Of a DNA stretch of 64,000 nucleotides, positions 1 through 12,146 are shown piece after piece (position 1 is the stretch's first letter; each line of letters opens with the position of its first letter). The position numbers were made by a program, and so were the translations under genes. This stretch comes from Ancylostoma caninum (lineage: Eukaryota; Nematoda; Chromadorea; Rhabditida; Ancylostomatidae), in contig JBAJFG010000011.1 in assembly GCA_037903475.1 (NCBI GenBank), positions 269,001-333,000 on the forward strand, given 5' to 3'. Below the pieces are notes generated by a model, which worked only from the letters and a program-made list of their open reading frames with translations, was not told where the DNA came from and ran no database searches.

Positions 1-1718
1 ATGGGAGTATATACATGGGACGTTATACTCAGAAATGGAACGAAATGCAGGCTCGAGAAACGTTGATGAAGAAGTGCAGCACGCCGGAAATGATTCTATG
101 GCAACGGTGTGGCGAAAACAGGGCAGGCGCCTCGCTGATGCTCGTTCTGCTCACGAGCTCAGCTGTATTTCTGCATGAAAACTCATCAAAGCTAAGTACT
201 TCGGTAAAAATCCATAGTTCAGTGGGATCAACATGGAACACCCTACTGTCGCGGGTTAGATGCTCAACAAGGTCTATTAACACTAGCGACGGGACCCATG
301 GGAGTTTTCGGGATGGTAGATTTACCCACCAAACTATGGTGGACGAGTTCTCCCAAGAAAAATGGGCATAATTCGTTCAAGCGACTCGTCTGTGTTTTAT
401 TAATAATGGCACAAATGTCAATTTAAAACAATTTTAATTGCGGAACTCGTCCACTCCAAATAAACAGGAAACTTAGAATTTTTTCCGAAAAATTCATGGA
501 TCCCGCTACAGGTGATCCGGAACGGGAAAATTTCGCCAGTAACCATTTCTATATATGCACGATAGATACTTCTCAGTGAACGGGTGTAGCTACATGAAAA
601 ATACCGATTCTATACCAAATTTTGACCTAGAAACTCGCCTCTGAACCAGTGAGACAGCCAAAAGCTCCCCAAGAACGCTCACCAGTCCCTAGGTGTGCTC
701 AGTTTTCGCCACTGCGGCAGGCACCTAACGTCGTATCTGCGGAAAGGGCACATGACAAGCTCGCCGAATGGTGAACAATGACAATTGCAATATTGAAACA
801 CTGACACAAAGGAAAAACAGCGCCACCGAAAAGGTCATATGAGTGTGAAACCGGTTCTTCATCAGCACTGAAACGAGTGCTGATTCACGCTGAGCGCTTG
901 CGATCCGGTCAAAGAGTATGGAGACTTTTCCACCCACTACTCGCAAAAATAACTAGGAAACGTTTGTTACTACAATAGCACCCCACGTAGCAGCAGAAGC
1001 GATTTCACAATTTTTTAATGCATAGAAAAGTTACTTTTAAGCAAAAACATGTGAGGAGCACAGTTTCACATCACGGGGAATCTAGATTTTTGCTTATTTA
1101 TTTTAACTAAAGTTCAAATATTTAGTGAAGTATATAACTTCACATCAGTTTCAAAGCAAAAAAAAAAACAGTAGTATGTGCTTTTAGGAGAATTCAAGAG
1201 AAAATAACTACTAAATGTTGTTTCTTTGGCTATTGCCTGTTTCGGCCTTCGGAGAAAATGGAATTTCCAAGTTCTCAGCCTCCAATTGAATTTTTGGGAT
1301 GAGGCATTTGACTTCGGCATAGTAGTGAACATGGAGATATCCACAGCATGGAGAACCACTTTATAGACCCTCACGTAAAAGTAAAGTTGTGCATTGAACA
1401 GATAATTTTTGCACACCTTTTTATTTTCAAAAACTGAAGCTAATGGTGCGAAAGCAGGCTCAGAAGCGAGATTCACAAACGCTCCACGGAAAGATCCTAG
1501 CTTCCCGCTCAGCTAGAGCGGCCAGATTTCTCCAGAGAAAGCGAGAGAGCGTAAGCCCTGCCATCTTTCTCAGTACTATTGACGTCAGAGACTGAGAGAA
1601 GTTTCTCGCGCAAAGCATACCATTCTTGCCATGAGAACTCGTCCACCATAGAACCTCGAGCAGATCACTCTAAGTTCCCAACAACGTCCACCACAGATTT
1701 TGTATTTCATCGTGAGAG
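1..1718. other. No gene recognised
   Basis: Open frames are short and show neither family motifs nor linked splice sites. Several short similar phrases (AACTCGTCCACT, GACGAGTTCTCCC) hint at decayed repeats. Confidence 0.5.
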
Positions 1719-2100
1719 ACCGAAACATACGATCGAAAAGTTGCACAAACGAGAAGCTCACGGTGAATTATATACGTATGTTCTATTATATTATATTCCA
1801 ATTATATTATTTGTCAAATAAAGAAAAAAGGGAGACTTCAACCGTGTAAACGTAGACGACTGAAAAACCGAAACATTTGGTCAGAAAGGTGTGTAAACGA
1901 AAATCACATGGTGAATTAAATATGTTAATTATCTGTCAAATAGACTGAAGAAAAAAGAAAATTCAATCGTGTAAACGTAGACAACTGAAAAACCGAAACA
2001 TGTTATCAGAAAGGTGTGCAAACGAAGAGCACATGATAAAGCATATGTTCATTATTTCTCAAATATAGAAAAAAAAGAAATTTCAACAGTGTGTGTACAA
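1719..2100 (+). repeat. Tandem repeat, three diverged units of about 125-148 bp
   Basis: The word ACCGAAACAT recurs at 1719, 1867 and 1992. Each is followed in order by a GTG(C/T)AAACGA block, a CAC-GGTGAATTA-like block, an ATATGTT/ATT block, a TCAAATA block, an A-rich run, and TTCAACCGTGTAAACG. The first unit is longer because of an AT-rich TTATATTATATT insertion. No coding function is seen. Confidence 0.8.
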
Positions 2101-4059
2101 ATGCTAACAAGCAATGCTATGTCAAAAATGTATCGTTTCAGTAGAAGATGTGCAGCAGCATAGTCAAGATAAGAGAAGAGGTTTCTAATCGAATCGACAG
2201 CAGAACCAGATGGCAACTGCCAGTGCTGTGTGTTACAAAAATTTCAAGCTACATTAGTTAGTGAACTCATTATTCTTCAAGAAAAAAGGCCAGGTAAGCG
2301 ACAATAAGTTAATTTATTACGTTAGGACACAAAACCCTGGCTCGTACGCATCTGCAGGAGCAGAAGGTTAGGGTGGGAACGTCAGGAATAATCCATATGG
2401 CGAGGAAACAAGGTTGGATGAGAGGTAGTCGTTGTTCGTTACATTACAGGAAGGCGGCGGCGAGGATCGATCAAGTGGATGCGGTGAGGAAAGTACACGC
2501 GTTCGACGAGTCGTCTTCTCGCAGCAGACGACGGCACCCGACACGATTAAGGATTCGCATCAAGGATCAATTAGGAGCAGTACACCGTGAGAGAAGAACA
2601 GCTATGTAGTAAGAAGAAGTGGAAGTGAACTCACTTGAAACTCTCTCCCCAAGGGAAAGAAACTGAGATGAAAGAAGAAAGTGTAAAGGAGAGCCGGTGA
2701 AGAGGGGGAAGCTCGCTGCTTCCCACACTACAAGTGGGTTCCAGCCTTGAGAGAAGCCTCGTTGAAAAACTAGGCGCGGCGGTTGCGCAAGAGACTCGGG
2801 GTTACGCCCGAACCAGCCCCGAGCGCGAGGCGTTTCGACATGCAAAAATCAAGCGAGAACGCCGGATCGAGGCGGTTGCAGAGCAGGAAAACTCGCCCGG
2901 ATTCCAGCTGACAAAGACCGGACGACCTGTGAGTTGAATTCACAGCGTTCCAGCCATTGGAGGTGGAGCTCACCTTCATCAGTGCCACTGAAGCAGAAAC
3001 ACGAAACGAAAGTGCAAGTGAAGACAAAAGGGAGTGAGAACTACACCCGTATAGAGCAAAGAGCAAAGTTTGCTATTGGAAATTACCACTTACTTCTAAA
3101 TATTCTCTAGTATTGTCAGAGAAGAAGATATTTCTCATTGCCATTACCAATAACTCCATCCGAAGCAGCGAATGGTGACGTGATCAGGCAAATTTCCCGA
3201 GGTTGCGTAACGAGATGGAGGTGTACTTACTGGAAACCGGAACCAACGACGAGAACATAGGGATTTCCACCATGTCACCGAGCTAAGCCTAATGCCCGCG
3301 GATAAAACTCGCTATTTATCACATGTAACCAGCTCGATCATGTACTTAACAGAAATTTTCACCTATGTTGCTACACCCACACACTTTCACACTATGTAAT
3401 GGCTAATGGCGGATTATTAGAACTGGAGTTCATTTATACATTGGATAAAATTTGGACCCATCCCCAAATCTGTGGAAATCAATAAAATTTTGTTATTTCT
3501 AACAAGGAAAGAGAAAAAGCAGGAGCTCTGCAGCTATGTAGCTCTGCATAACAGAATGGAACTTACTCGGCAAGGAAGTTCGCTTAACAAGGTACTGCGA
3601 TATGTACAGTTTTTTTCTTTGCACTCAGGCCCTGAGGAAGAATGCAAAAATGCAAAACAATGGGAGGTGCTTGGATCTGAACCGTCTACCATTTGTTCAA
3701 AAGTCCATTATGTTATCCACTCGATCAGTTCACCAGGTCCTAGTCTACACCTGAATCCCCATACTTGCATCCCAATGAATCTCAAGGCCAAGATAGTTGA
3801 TATGCTCTAGTAGCTTGTTTAGGTGAAATTTCAAATTCCCCTTTTTTCTTTTCCATTCATTCCATTTGAGATTTCATTTTTTTTTGAAATTTTGCGTGGA
3901 TTTGCTGTGTCTATAAGTTTCTAATAGTGACCTGATGTAGTATCAGCTTCTATCTTTGACATTTTTTTCCTCTTTTCCCCTATTCTTACAAAAAAACACT
4001 TGTCATCCCAAGATTTCAGAAATAGGAGTCTGAGCTGTTTCTATGCCGTTATGAGATAA

Positions 4060-4132
4060 CCGCCATTTACTTAGCTGTACACAGAAAAATAGTAAACCGC
4101 CACTTACTTAGCTGTACACAGAGAAATAGTAA
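4060..4132 (+). repeat. Direct duplication of a 37-bp unit
   Basis: Two adjacent copies start CCGCCATTTACTTAGCTG (4060) and CCGCCACTTACTTAGCTG (4097). They differ at only a few positions, which suggests a recent slippage or duplication event. Confidence 0.85.
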
Positions 4133-4314
4133 TCATAGCTTGCATACGATACAGTAGATTTCTGACTTTTTGCTTTCGTCTACACCACAAGTTGGGATGG
4201 CGCGCCGTACCCTGCGCAGGTGGGTAGGTACGTCTCACAATAACAGAATTCAAGAACTATTAGATGTAGGGAACCTAGACGCCCAGAAGAAACAAATGCC
4301 CAGAAGGGCAGATG

Positions 4315-4405
4315 GAAGAGTGATATTGAGAGAGAGGGGAAAGAAGGAGAGGGAGGAGTAAGCAGAAGAGGGAGGAGAGAGAGGAAGATGGAGAGAGGAG
4401 AGAGG
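4315..4405 (+). repeat. GA-rich low-complexity tract
   Basis: About 90 bp of almost pure purine on the plus strand (GAGAGAGG, GGAGAGGGAGGAG and similar). It is a simple-sequence tract that produces artificial reading frames on both strands. Confidence 0.8.
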
Positions 4406-7400
4406 GTTCTCATCAAAAGATAGTCTTGACTGGCCGAAATTTCAAAAATGAAATAAGCCTATGAAATAAAGCGTATGTCTAACCATGCGGGTCTCATGGA
4501 TCACCGCGTGCAGCGGCGGCAGACGACTGGTATCACATACTCTGATCACATGAGTCTCATACAAATAGGTGAATTAAAAGGAATCACGTGATGGAAACAG
4601 GAAACAGGATGTCCCCAACAAATAAGGACATTGACACTGAACGAGACGACTGGGGATTCACATGGATACCAAAATAAACAGCCCACAACGTCCCAAGAAC
4701 TGCGAACGAACTAATTATCACTCATGCGACGAGAAAGCACAAAAGTTCTGCTGCACTTTTTCAGCCGATGCGTCGACATAAACATCAGATATCCTTTTGA
4801 ATAGCATGAGAGACGATAACTGTCAAATTAGAAGTGCCCCAGCCGTTGAACGAGAGATAACGAGAAGAGCAGAAACGAAGCCACAACAAAGTGTCGGCGA
4901 CTTTGTTAAGAAAATAAAACTGAAGGGTCTTAACGTATCGAAGAACGTCAAAGAAACCCATCACGGATCAAGAAACGATCGCCAACGACAGGGGAAAAGG
5001 TGCAATGACGACGGCAAAGCGATTTGTTCGATAGATCAATGGATCTGCTGAGAGCAGCACATTCCAGATCCCAACAAGGAACTTGGATTGGACGCGTTCC
5101 TGGATTTTCGAAGTGCTGTGTCGAGTGGAGTGCCTCAGCCAACAAAAGCACTTCCGTCAGTTTATTCAGAATCAGGAAATGAACTTGGTGAATGCCAGTA
5201 CAGTAGTGAAGCGACACTTGGTAATTAGGCTACTACGCGACCTGTGAAAACAAATTCTATCAGCATGTGAGCACGCATTTTAGTTCCTCCTCCTGCTAAC
5301 GGTTCCATTGCTTTACTGAGGTGATGTGCAAATTCTTGTGATCTTAGAAATTTCATTACAGACTGAGTCAAATCAACGTTTAACGCAAAAGAACACACTG
5401 TCAGTTTCAGTATTCTTGCCTACTGGTCTCGCTCCAAATCCCGACCGGGAAGGGTTAGGTATCGTTGGCTTAGGTTCAATTTATAAAGGACACGATTATG
5501 TATCGAGTAAACCACTGGCTGTGCCCTTCAATTAGCATACAGTACAACTATGAATGTTGAAAAAATTACAGCTTGCATGAAGAAATTGAAATGGGAAAAC
5601 AACTCCGAGAAACCTCTTATTGACGCCTTGAGAGCCCATAGGATAAATCACCTAGGATAAATTACTAGGTAGGGCGAAAGCATTGCCGGATGTTTTCGAA
5701 AAGTGGATTATCAAAAAGAAGCTATGCTCGTAGCTACACCTTTCGAGGAGTATAACGGTTTCTGAAGATCGTGATGATTGAACCAATGAGCGATTGCGCG
5801 CGGCGCGTCGTCGCTGCTGTTATCGGCAACTAATCGATACGTATCAAAATCAGCGAGGTCGCGACGGCAGCGCCCAAAACTCTTATACTCCTCGAACAGT
5901 ACTTGTAGCAGCAGCGTAGGATGTAGTTCAAATCCTTAGGCATCGCACTCTGGCCACAACAATTCTTACTAACCAGTACCCTACAATGGTTCCCGCCTCT
6001 GCGTACCGTTTTCCACAACGAAAAAGTCCCCTCCTCATTTCGCGAAGCTTACTTCTGGATAAATAAGTCGGTAGTGTAAGCAAGCACGTAAGGCGCCGTA
6101 AGGGTGAAACCACTTGAAAGAGTTGAAGAGGGAAATACTTGAGTAGCTCATTAGCGATGCTCGCGTGGGAACCGGAATACCCGTGAGACGTGGTAAACTA
6201 TCACTCACCAAGCTATCAAAAGAGAAATAATAAATTTATGTAAATTTATTAAATTTATTTAATTTTATGAATGTATACGGGCCTTCAGCGGGTAGAGGCC
6301 TATTCGCAAACGCTACCTCATGAGCAACATGACACCCTGATTGTCTGCGCATCCACACATTTCGCTGTTTTCATCGTTTCCATTCTTACCCGATCCCCCT
6401 GCTTCCTGTTCTGACCTGCCCCTATAGTTAGCGAAGCACGTGCGCACGGATCTACTTCACTGAAATAGCGTGCAGGTTTCAGTTTTACAACTTTTACAAT
6501 TCACTTTTAAAATAATTTGGATGAAAACACAAGAGAAGCTAACGAAGTGCAATAGAGGAGCTGCTAAAGTTACTACCAAGTTCCCAAAATGAGTTAAACT
6601 AAGGAGAAGCCTCCCCAGGAACAAAACAACGAAAATACCCAGACCAGCTGAAGTATTGAAGTGAGCAACGCCTGCCAAAAATGAACTTTCAGAAATCCTG
6701 AGAAAACTATAGCTGCGGATTTTCCTGCGTAGGTGCCTTCACCATGACTTATTCCATTGTTAGTGAAGACACTCCGCAGAGGTCTTCGAACAAATACAGC
6801 GCTTACTCTAAGGCGCACGACAATAATATGGAAGTGTAGCAAACGAAATGCAACATTGAATCGGTTAATAATATGAAACCAGACGTTTCTTACAGAGAAA
6901 TAAGATGATGACAGAAAATGTCCTCGCAAGAATAAGGGAACCAGTCCGCGTTTTTTGAAATAATGCACTAAATTCAAACAACGAGGTAAACAGGAAAATG
7001 TCAGGAGGAGGTCAGATGTATTTTATCGTCGAACGCTTTGTCAACACATGAAATTGCCCAGGAATCAGTGAACTATGTATGGTGCCTGCTGGTGGATGAG
7101 GCTTTAACATCATCAGTTTCTTTCCAGAGATATACCGCTCGCATAGCCTCCAAAAATTCGAGAATATTGCAGTTTCCAGGATTTCTCCACAAGTTTATCA
7201 TGCTGTTTCGAAAAGGATTCATCACAGAGTTGAGCAACATGTCCTCTCCCCGCTAGGTTTCTGTCCATAAATGCTGAGGCTGAATTCTGCGCAGAGCTGC
7301 AACCAAACTAACGTAGTTGGAGCGTAAAAGAAAATCCATACACATATGTAATTGTACCAAGAGACCTTAGCCCGACAGGTAAACATTGCAAATATGTCGT

Positions 7401-8396
7401 CACCGGACACTTACCACCGGCAGGCGTTGCGTCAGACCATTTCACGATTTTGAACTGCAAAAGATCAGCCGAACACTGCTTAAAAGGTGCTCTAGCTAAC
7501 TCTAGCCCCTTATTAGTGGCTTGGGTCTAAACTGAACTGCCTGGAAAAAATCCAGGAGTGGCGTTTTTCTATACATTGTCTCACGCGGACCTGATGCGCC
7601 CGGGTAAAAAGTGTCCAATAATCGCAAAAGTGTACTGATTTGAGAAAGGATGTTCATGTTTTGATGGAGCTTGTAGTTGGAAGAGCTCCTAGTAGTCTTT
7701 GATAAGGTAAATAAAAACAAGATCCACGTGCACGAGCGAATCGCATCAGGCGCTCATGGTGCAGTTGTATCCAGGCAGGCATTTTATCTCACGCCTTGAA
7801 AACTGTGAGAAAGCAGGCGGCGAGCTTCTATGGAATTCACTACGTAAGATGTATAAGTTTTGTTCTCATCATTTTTGCCTGATTGAAAAAGGAATAGTGC
7901 TTGTAAGGGAAGTAACTACAGACTAAGAAACCAAAAATGATAGGGAAATATGAGTTGTGCACTCCAGGATACCATAAGAAGTTGTGAGAAGAACCCAGAA
8001 AAGAAGCCGTATCCATAGAATAAGCAGTCAGAGCTCACAAATGCCAAGATTAACCTGGATATGAAGCAAAACGCACTAGTTGTAACCTCTTCATCGAGGG
8101 ATACATACTTCCAAAGGCGAGAAATCTGGCCAGATGCGACCTCTGCCGGTATGAAAAACGCAAACACGCAGCTGCGAGCGTAGGAAGAGCAGCACAGCTG
8201 ATTGTTGTTTACCCGTCAGCACTTCGCATACCAATAGATAATCGATAGAGGAATGTCGGATGCTGACGGAACATATTGTTGCGGGAGGAGCCGGGGGAGA
8301 GAGTTCCAGATATTTCTTAAAAGAAACATCTGTCTGTGTCATGTGGTGACTAACGCAGAAACAGCATCTTCCTCTGCCTTTTTGAATGATTACTTC

Positions 8397-8409
8397 GGGG
8401 GGGGGGGGG
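8397..8409 (+). repeat. Homopolymer tract, 13 G
   Basis: An uninterrupted run of 13 guanines, one of seven long G or C runs in this window. Such runs can form G-quadruplexes and are prone to sequencing and replication slippage. Confidence 0.9.
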
Positions 8410-8610
8410 TTCCCTCTCACTTTCCCTCCTTGTGAAAATGTCATCTTGAGAATGAGGAAAGTTTGGAATTTTTAAAATTGACTGTGAATTATCACCAGGG
8501 TAACGTTAAAAAAATGAAGTGTAAAGAAATTCGATCGCACGAGAAAGTAACCTTTACAGAATTATAGGTAGTGAAAAGGTCGAACTTGTAAGGCAATCGC
8601 CCTCTCCAGA

Positions 8611-8738
8611 GGTCGCATCCACCATTGAGATTACCCATGGTAAACGTGTGAACACTACAAAAATTCACTCATCGTTAACGGGGTTGTCATTACCTTTACC
8701 TAAAATAATCTCAATGATGCATCCAGGCACAGGGTAAT
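8611..8738 (+). repeat. Dispersed repeat family R1, copy A (partial)
   Basis: It contains CATTGAGATTACCCATGG near its left end and AATCTCAATGATGCATCCAGG at its right end, so the two ends are inverted relative to each other. The same words occur in four other copies in this window. It is non-coding and probably a non-autonomous DNA element or remnant. Confidence 0.65.
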
Positions 8739-9730
8739 ATATTCTGTTTGAGCTGAAGAGACGGCCACACTTCCGTGTGCTCAGCCTGCCATAGCAAAGG
8801 TAACACCTCACAAACAACCCTTCTCAAACAAACTATGGAGAAGTTGTTTGGGACGTGAACTAAATAGACGTCACCGCTATTCAGGGGTTAAACACACCAA
8901 ATTTTTCCCAAATAGTGAGTTGTTCCGTGCTATCAAACTTTATAAGTTTATCTTTCCAGGATAAGTTGTCAATGAGCGGTTAAAATCTACCGTAGAGCAT
9001 TTTCCCGTATTAAAAACTTATCTGTTTCCACACTTATTCATTACATTGAAAAAAAGTTGTTCAACATTTCAAAATCAGAAATTGGCAACATTGTTTTTCC
9101 TGCAATCCAGATATATAATCCAGATATATACCCATCAGTCGAGATCTTCGCCAGTCAGCGCTTACCCGATCAAAGGAATTTCGAGAGAGGCTCATTGAAG
9201 ACTTTACAATGGTTGTGTGAGAAAACGTATCCTAATAGGTGAAATAATAACAAATTGCCCAGCACTCATCAATAGGCAGGCAAATGGAAAATAAAGAGGG
9301 CAATGAATATTCTATATCCAAGGGCAAAAGGGTAGAAAAGGTGAAAAATAGGGGACAGCCGTCGAGTCAACGCAAGCATCCTAAAATCAGTAGTGGTCGC
9401 AGACGAACGATGTGGGAGAAAAAGTGGAGGTCTTCTCGAAATGAGAGTGGATCCCGGGAACTTGATTTACATAACTGATCAAAAATAGGAGACCAAAGAA
9501 CGATAGTAAAAGTAAATAATTGGCAATAGTAAATAAAATTAGTGAGTGCGACATATGAAGAATTCAGTCAGACCACACTGTACGAACTGACTCCCTAACA
9601 AATTGTCAATTGTAAACTGTAGAGAACGCGAAAGGTTAAAAAACCCAGAAAAAAGGCCAATAGAAAATTCTCATTCAGTAGTGATATTCCCTCTTTACTG
9701 GAAGTACTACTGGAAAATCCCGGAACCCGG

Positions 9731-9757
9731 GAGAGGGAGGGAGGGAGGGGGGGGGGG
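9731..9757 (+). repeat. G-rich tract ending in 11 G
   Basis: GAGGGAGGGAGGG-type sequence running into 11 uninterrupted guanines (9747-9757). It has four or more GGG blocks, so it could form a quadruplex. Confidence 0.9.
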
Positions 9758-10508
9758 TGCTGTGACCGCCACTGCCCAAAGTGGCGAGGATCCTCATAGA
9801 AGAAAAGCAGCTAGAAGACGAACCCAAGGAGGAGAAATGAAAAGGAAAATAAGAAGCGGTAATTTGCCGATCGTGCGCTATCTTGCCCTCCTATCTCGAA
9901 CAAACAGCAGCAGCGAAATGGCAGAACGTGCTCGACGACGACAGCCGGTTGTCATGAAAGCAGTTGTTGTCTGTCGGAGGTATGGCGCAAAAACTCACCC
10001 TACAACGAGGGCTAATAGTATAGTTCGCAGATGTATTTTAGTGTTATGTTGTTATGAAATAGTGCATATGACCCGCCTATCGCTGCTGCCTATTCAGGAG
10101 CCCTTTTTTTCGTTATGTACTAAAATCCACATGACTGAACAATGGATACGTCGGACGAGCACTTTAGCTGGAGCGATGAGATGAAATGAGGCGACAATTC
10201 CACCTAGAGCGCGAAATGAGACGCAGTTTTTAGATCATTGCGACTGGCTCACTGCTCCTGAAAACGCGGACATGAGGGCGCTCTCGATAATCGTCGGTCG
10301 TACTCGTAAATTCGTTGCTGTGCAAGAGGTTTAAAGCCTCCTCCTCACTCAAGCACCTCGATGTGAGTGGTAACTGACAAAGAAACATTACAACTCGTCC
10401 GTGTGCAGCAAGGCGAGGAACAAGAACCACGGGGAAAGTCAGGTGTGATTCAGTGAAGTAAGGAAGGGCGTACGGCATAGCAACTCGATCCAGTGCCCCG
10501 ATACATTG

Positions 10509-10680
10509 CTGGAAGGGTCGGTAATCTCATAGGTAATCTCATACCAATGGATATGATTATGCATGTATAACAGATGAGTTTAGACGTCATGTAAACATAT
10601 TGACGAGTGTCAGGTAAAGGGTAGATTTGAGTAAGGTGTCACACTGAGGATGGGTAATCTCAATGATGCACCAGGACCCA
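10509..10680 (+). repeat. Dispersed repeat family R1, copy B
   Basis: It shares CCAATGGATATGATTA with copy E, GGTAAAGGGTAGATTTGAGT with copy D (reverse strand), and the terminal GGGTAATCTCAATGATGCA. The order of the shared blocks is the same in all full copies. Confidence 0.75.
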
Positions 10681-12001
10681 GCTTAGCATTGCCGTCACCT
10701 CAAAAGATAAAAAAAAAGCCGAAGTGCGTATGGAATGCCAGAAACAATCGTCAAAATGGCGGTGACCTCCGCACAGAGTTCGCGTCGTTGTGAAGCTGAT
10801 AACCTCTCAAAAAAGGCTATCACTGTCATGAGAAAACGTCATGAGAGCTTCGTTTATTGCACAAACAACCGCACGTAAAAGCGCAGAATTAGTGTGCAGA
10901 TAAGGGAGGATGAGGCAGAACACTAAGCACGGCACATATCAGCGTGAAAGTCAATCATGATTTCGTGGAAAGCCATGTGCAATCTATTTTATAAAGTTAT
11001 TTCAAAAATTCGGTGAACCTTTTTCGGGGTAGGCGCGAATCCGCCAGCATCCGGCATTGGTGGAAACTCCACGTCGAAATAACCAGAGAACCCTCTCCTC
11101 AATCATCGGGGAATAGTACAAAAAAAAAGACAAATTTCCAGCCATCGAAATCTTTTATGCCATTAGCAGCACCCAAGAACGAAGTACTAGGTTTTTAAAG
11201 AAGAATGCAGTGTTTTGAGGGCATCCGAGAGAATGTTCATGTATTCCACCATTCAGAAGCCCACGCTCATGATTCACCAAAACGAAGGTCATCCCCGAAA
11301 CCTGACTGAGCAGCAAACTCATCAAATAAAATTGGCGAATGGGTTGCAAATAGAGAGTGCAACTGCAATAATCATTAACGAAAACGACTGCAGCAACTAT
11401 TGCATCCCATTATGACACGAAAGCGGCTTACGTCATGAATTTCGCTTTCACAGCGAGGATGGGTAGGCGTTTGATGTTGAAAAAAAAACGTAAAAAAGAG
11501 AAAAATTCCGTGCAGCAAATGGAAGCCCGTCCCATGCGCTGGAGAATAAAAATCGGGATAGGGGTCCTGCATACGTGTTCATGAGCACTCCCAGAAACGT
11601 TCCAAGCTAACCGCTCACCGAAATTGGGCGAATTTCTCCAGCTATATGTTACTTCTCGCTATCCTTACAATCATCTTTCAATGCTGACTAAGATGAGCCG
11701 CTCTTAGAAAGTACACCCATTTTAACCAGGAAAACCCGTCCACTTCAGAGGAGCTCGCAAATGACACCGTTCCTGAGAAGTTCATGAATACGGGCACTGG
11801 GAACCGATCTGCGTGAGCGTGGCGTTGTTAGCAACTTCATCTGAAATTTAGGCCAAAAACTAGAAAAAGGAAATGAAGCAAACAGCAACAGTGTTTATTG
11901 CATAGAATCTGCTTGCCTTGCTGGCAAATTTCTATAGGTACCGGTGGCGTACACCCTTCCCTCCCCTAAGATTGGGTCGCTGATATTTTGAAATCACTTC
12001 A

Positions 12002-12146
12002 TAAAAAATATAAGAATTTTGCACATATAAATTTATTTGTTATTGTCTACTTTAATTGTTGTTTTTGAAACATTTAATATTGATTACTTAAAGCTTAATA
12101 TTTTTTAAATTAATATTTAGTATTAATATTTTTATTATTTCATGTG
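12002..12146. repeat. Very AT-rich stretch between two C-rich pyrimidine tracts
   Basis: About 145 bp of more than 80% A+T (AATATTTTTTAAATTAATAT and similar), bracketed by CCTTCCCTCCCC (about 11954-11968) and CCCCCTCCCCCTCCCCCT (about 12185-12202). The outer sequences TTTCTATAGGTACC and rev-comp TTTCTATCAGTGCC are loosely similar, so this may be an eroded element, but I could not define ends. Confidence 0.45.

Larger units (their letters stand above)
2101..8610. other. No gene recognised apart from the simple repeats listed
   Basis: A GC-richer patch at about 2400-2940 has a 67-codon plus-strand frame with protein-like composition (2734-2937), but no convincing start or splice partners. The rest is AT-rich, with short frames only. 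Confidence 0.45.

Noticed and set aside
9603..10184. Longest open frame in the window (193 codons, plus strand)
   Set aside because: It crosses a GAGGG/G-run simple repeat that encodes a glycine run, has no motif, and shows no codon bias or splice context.
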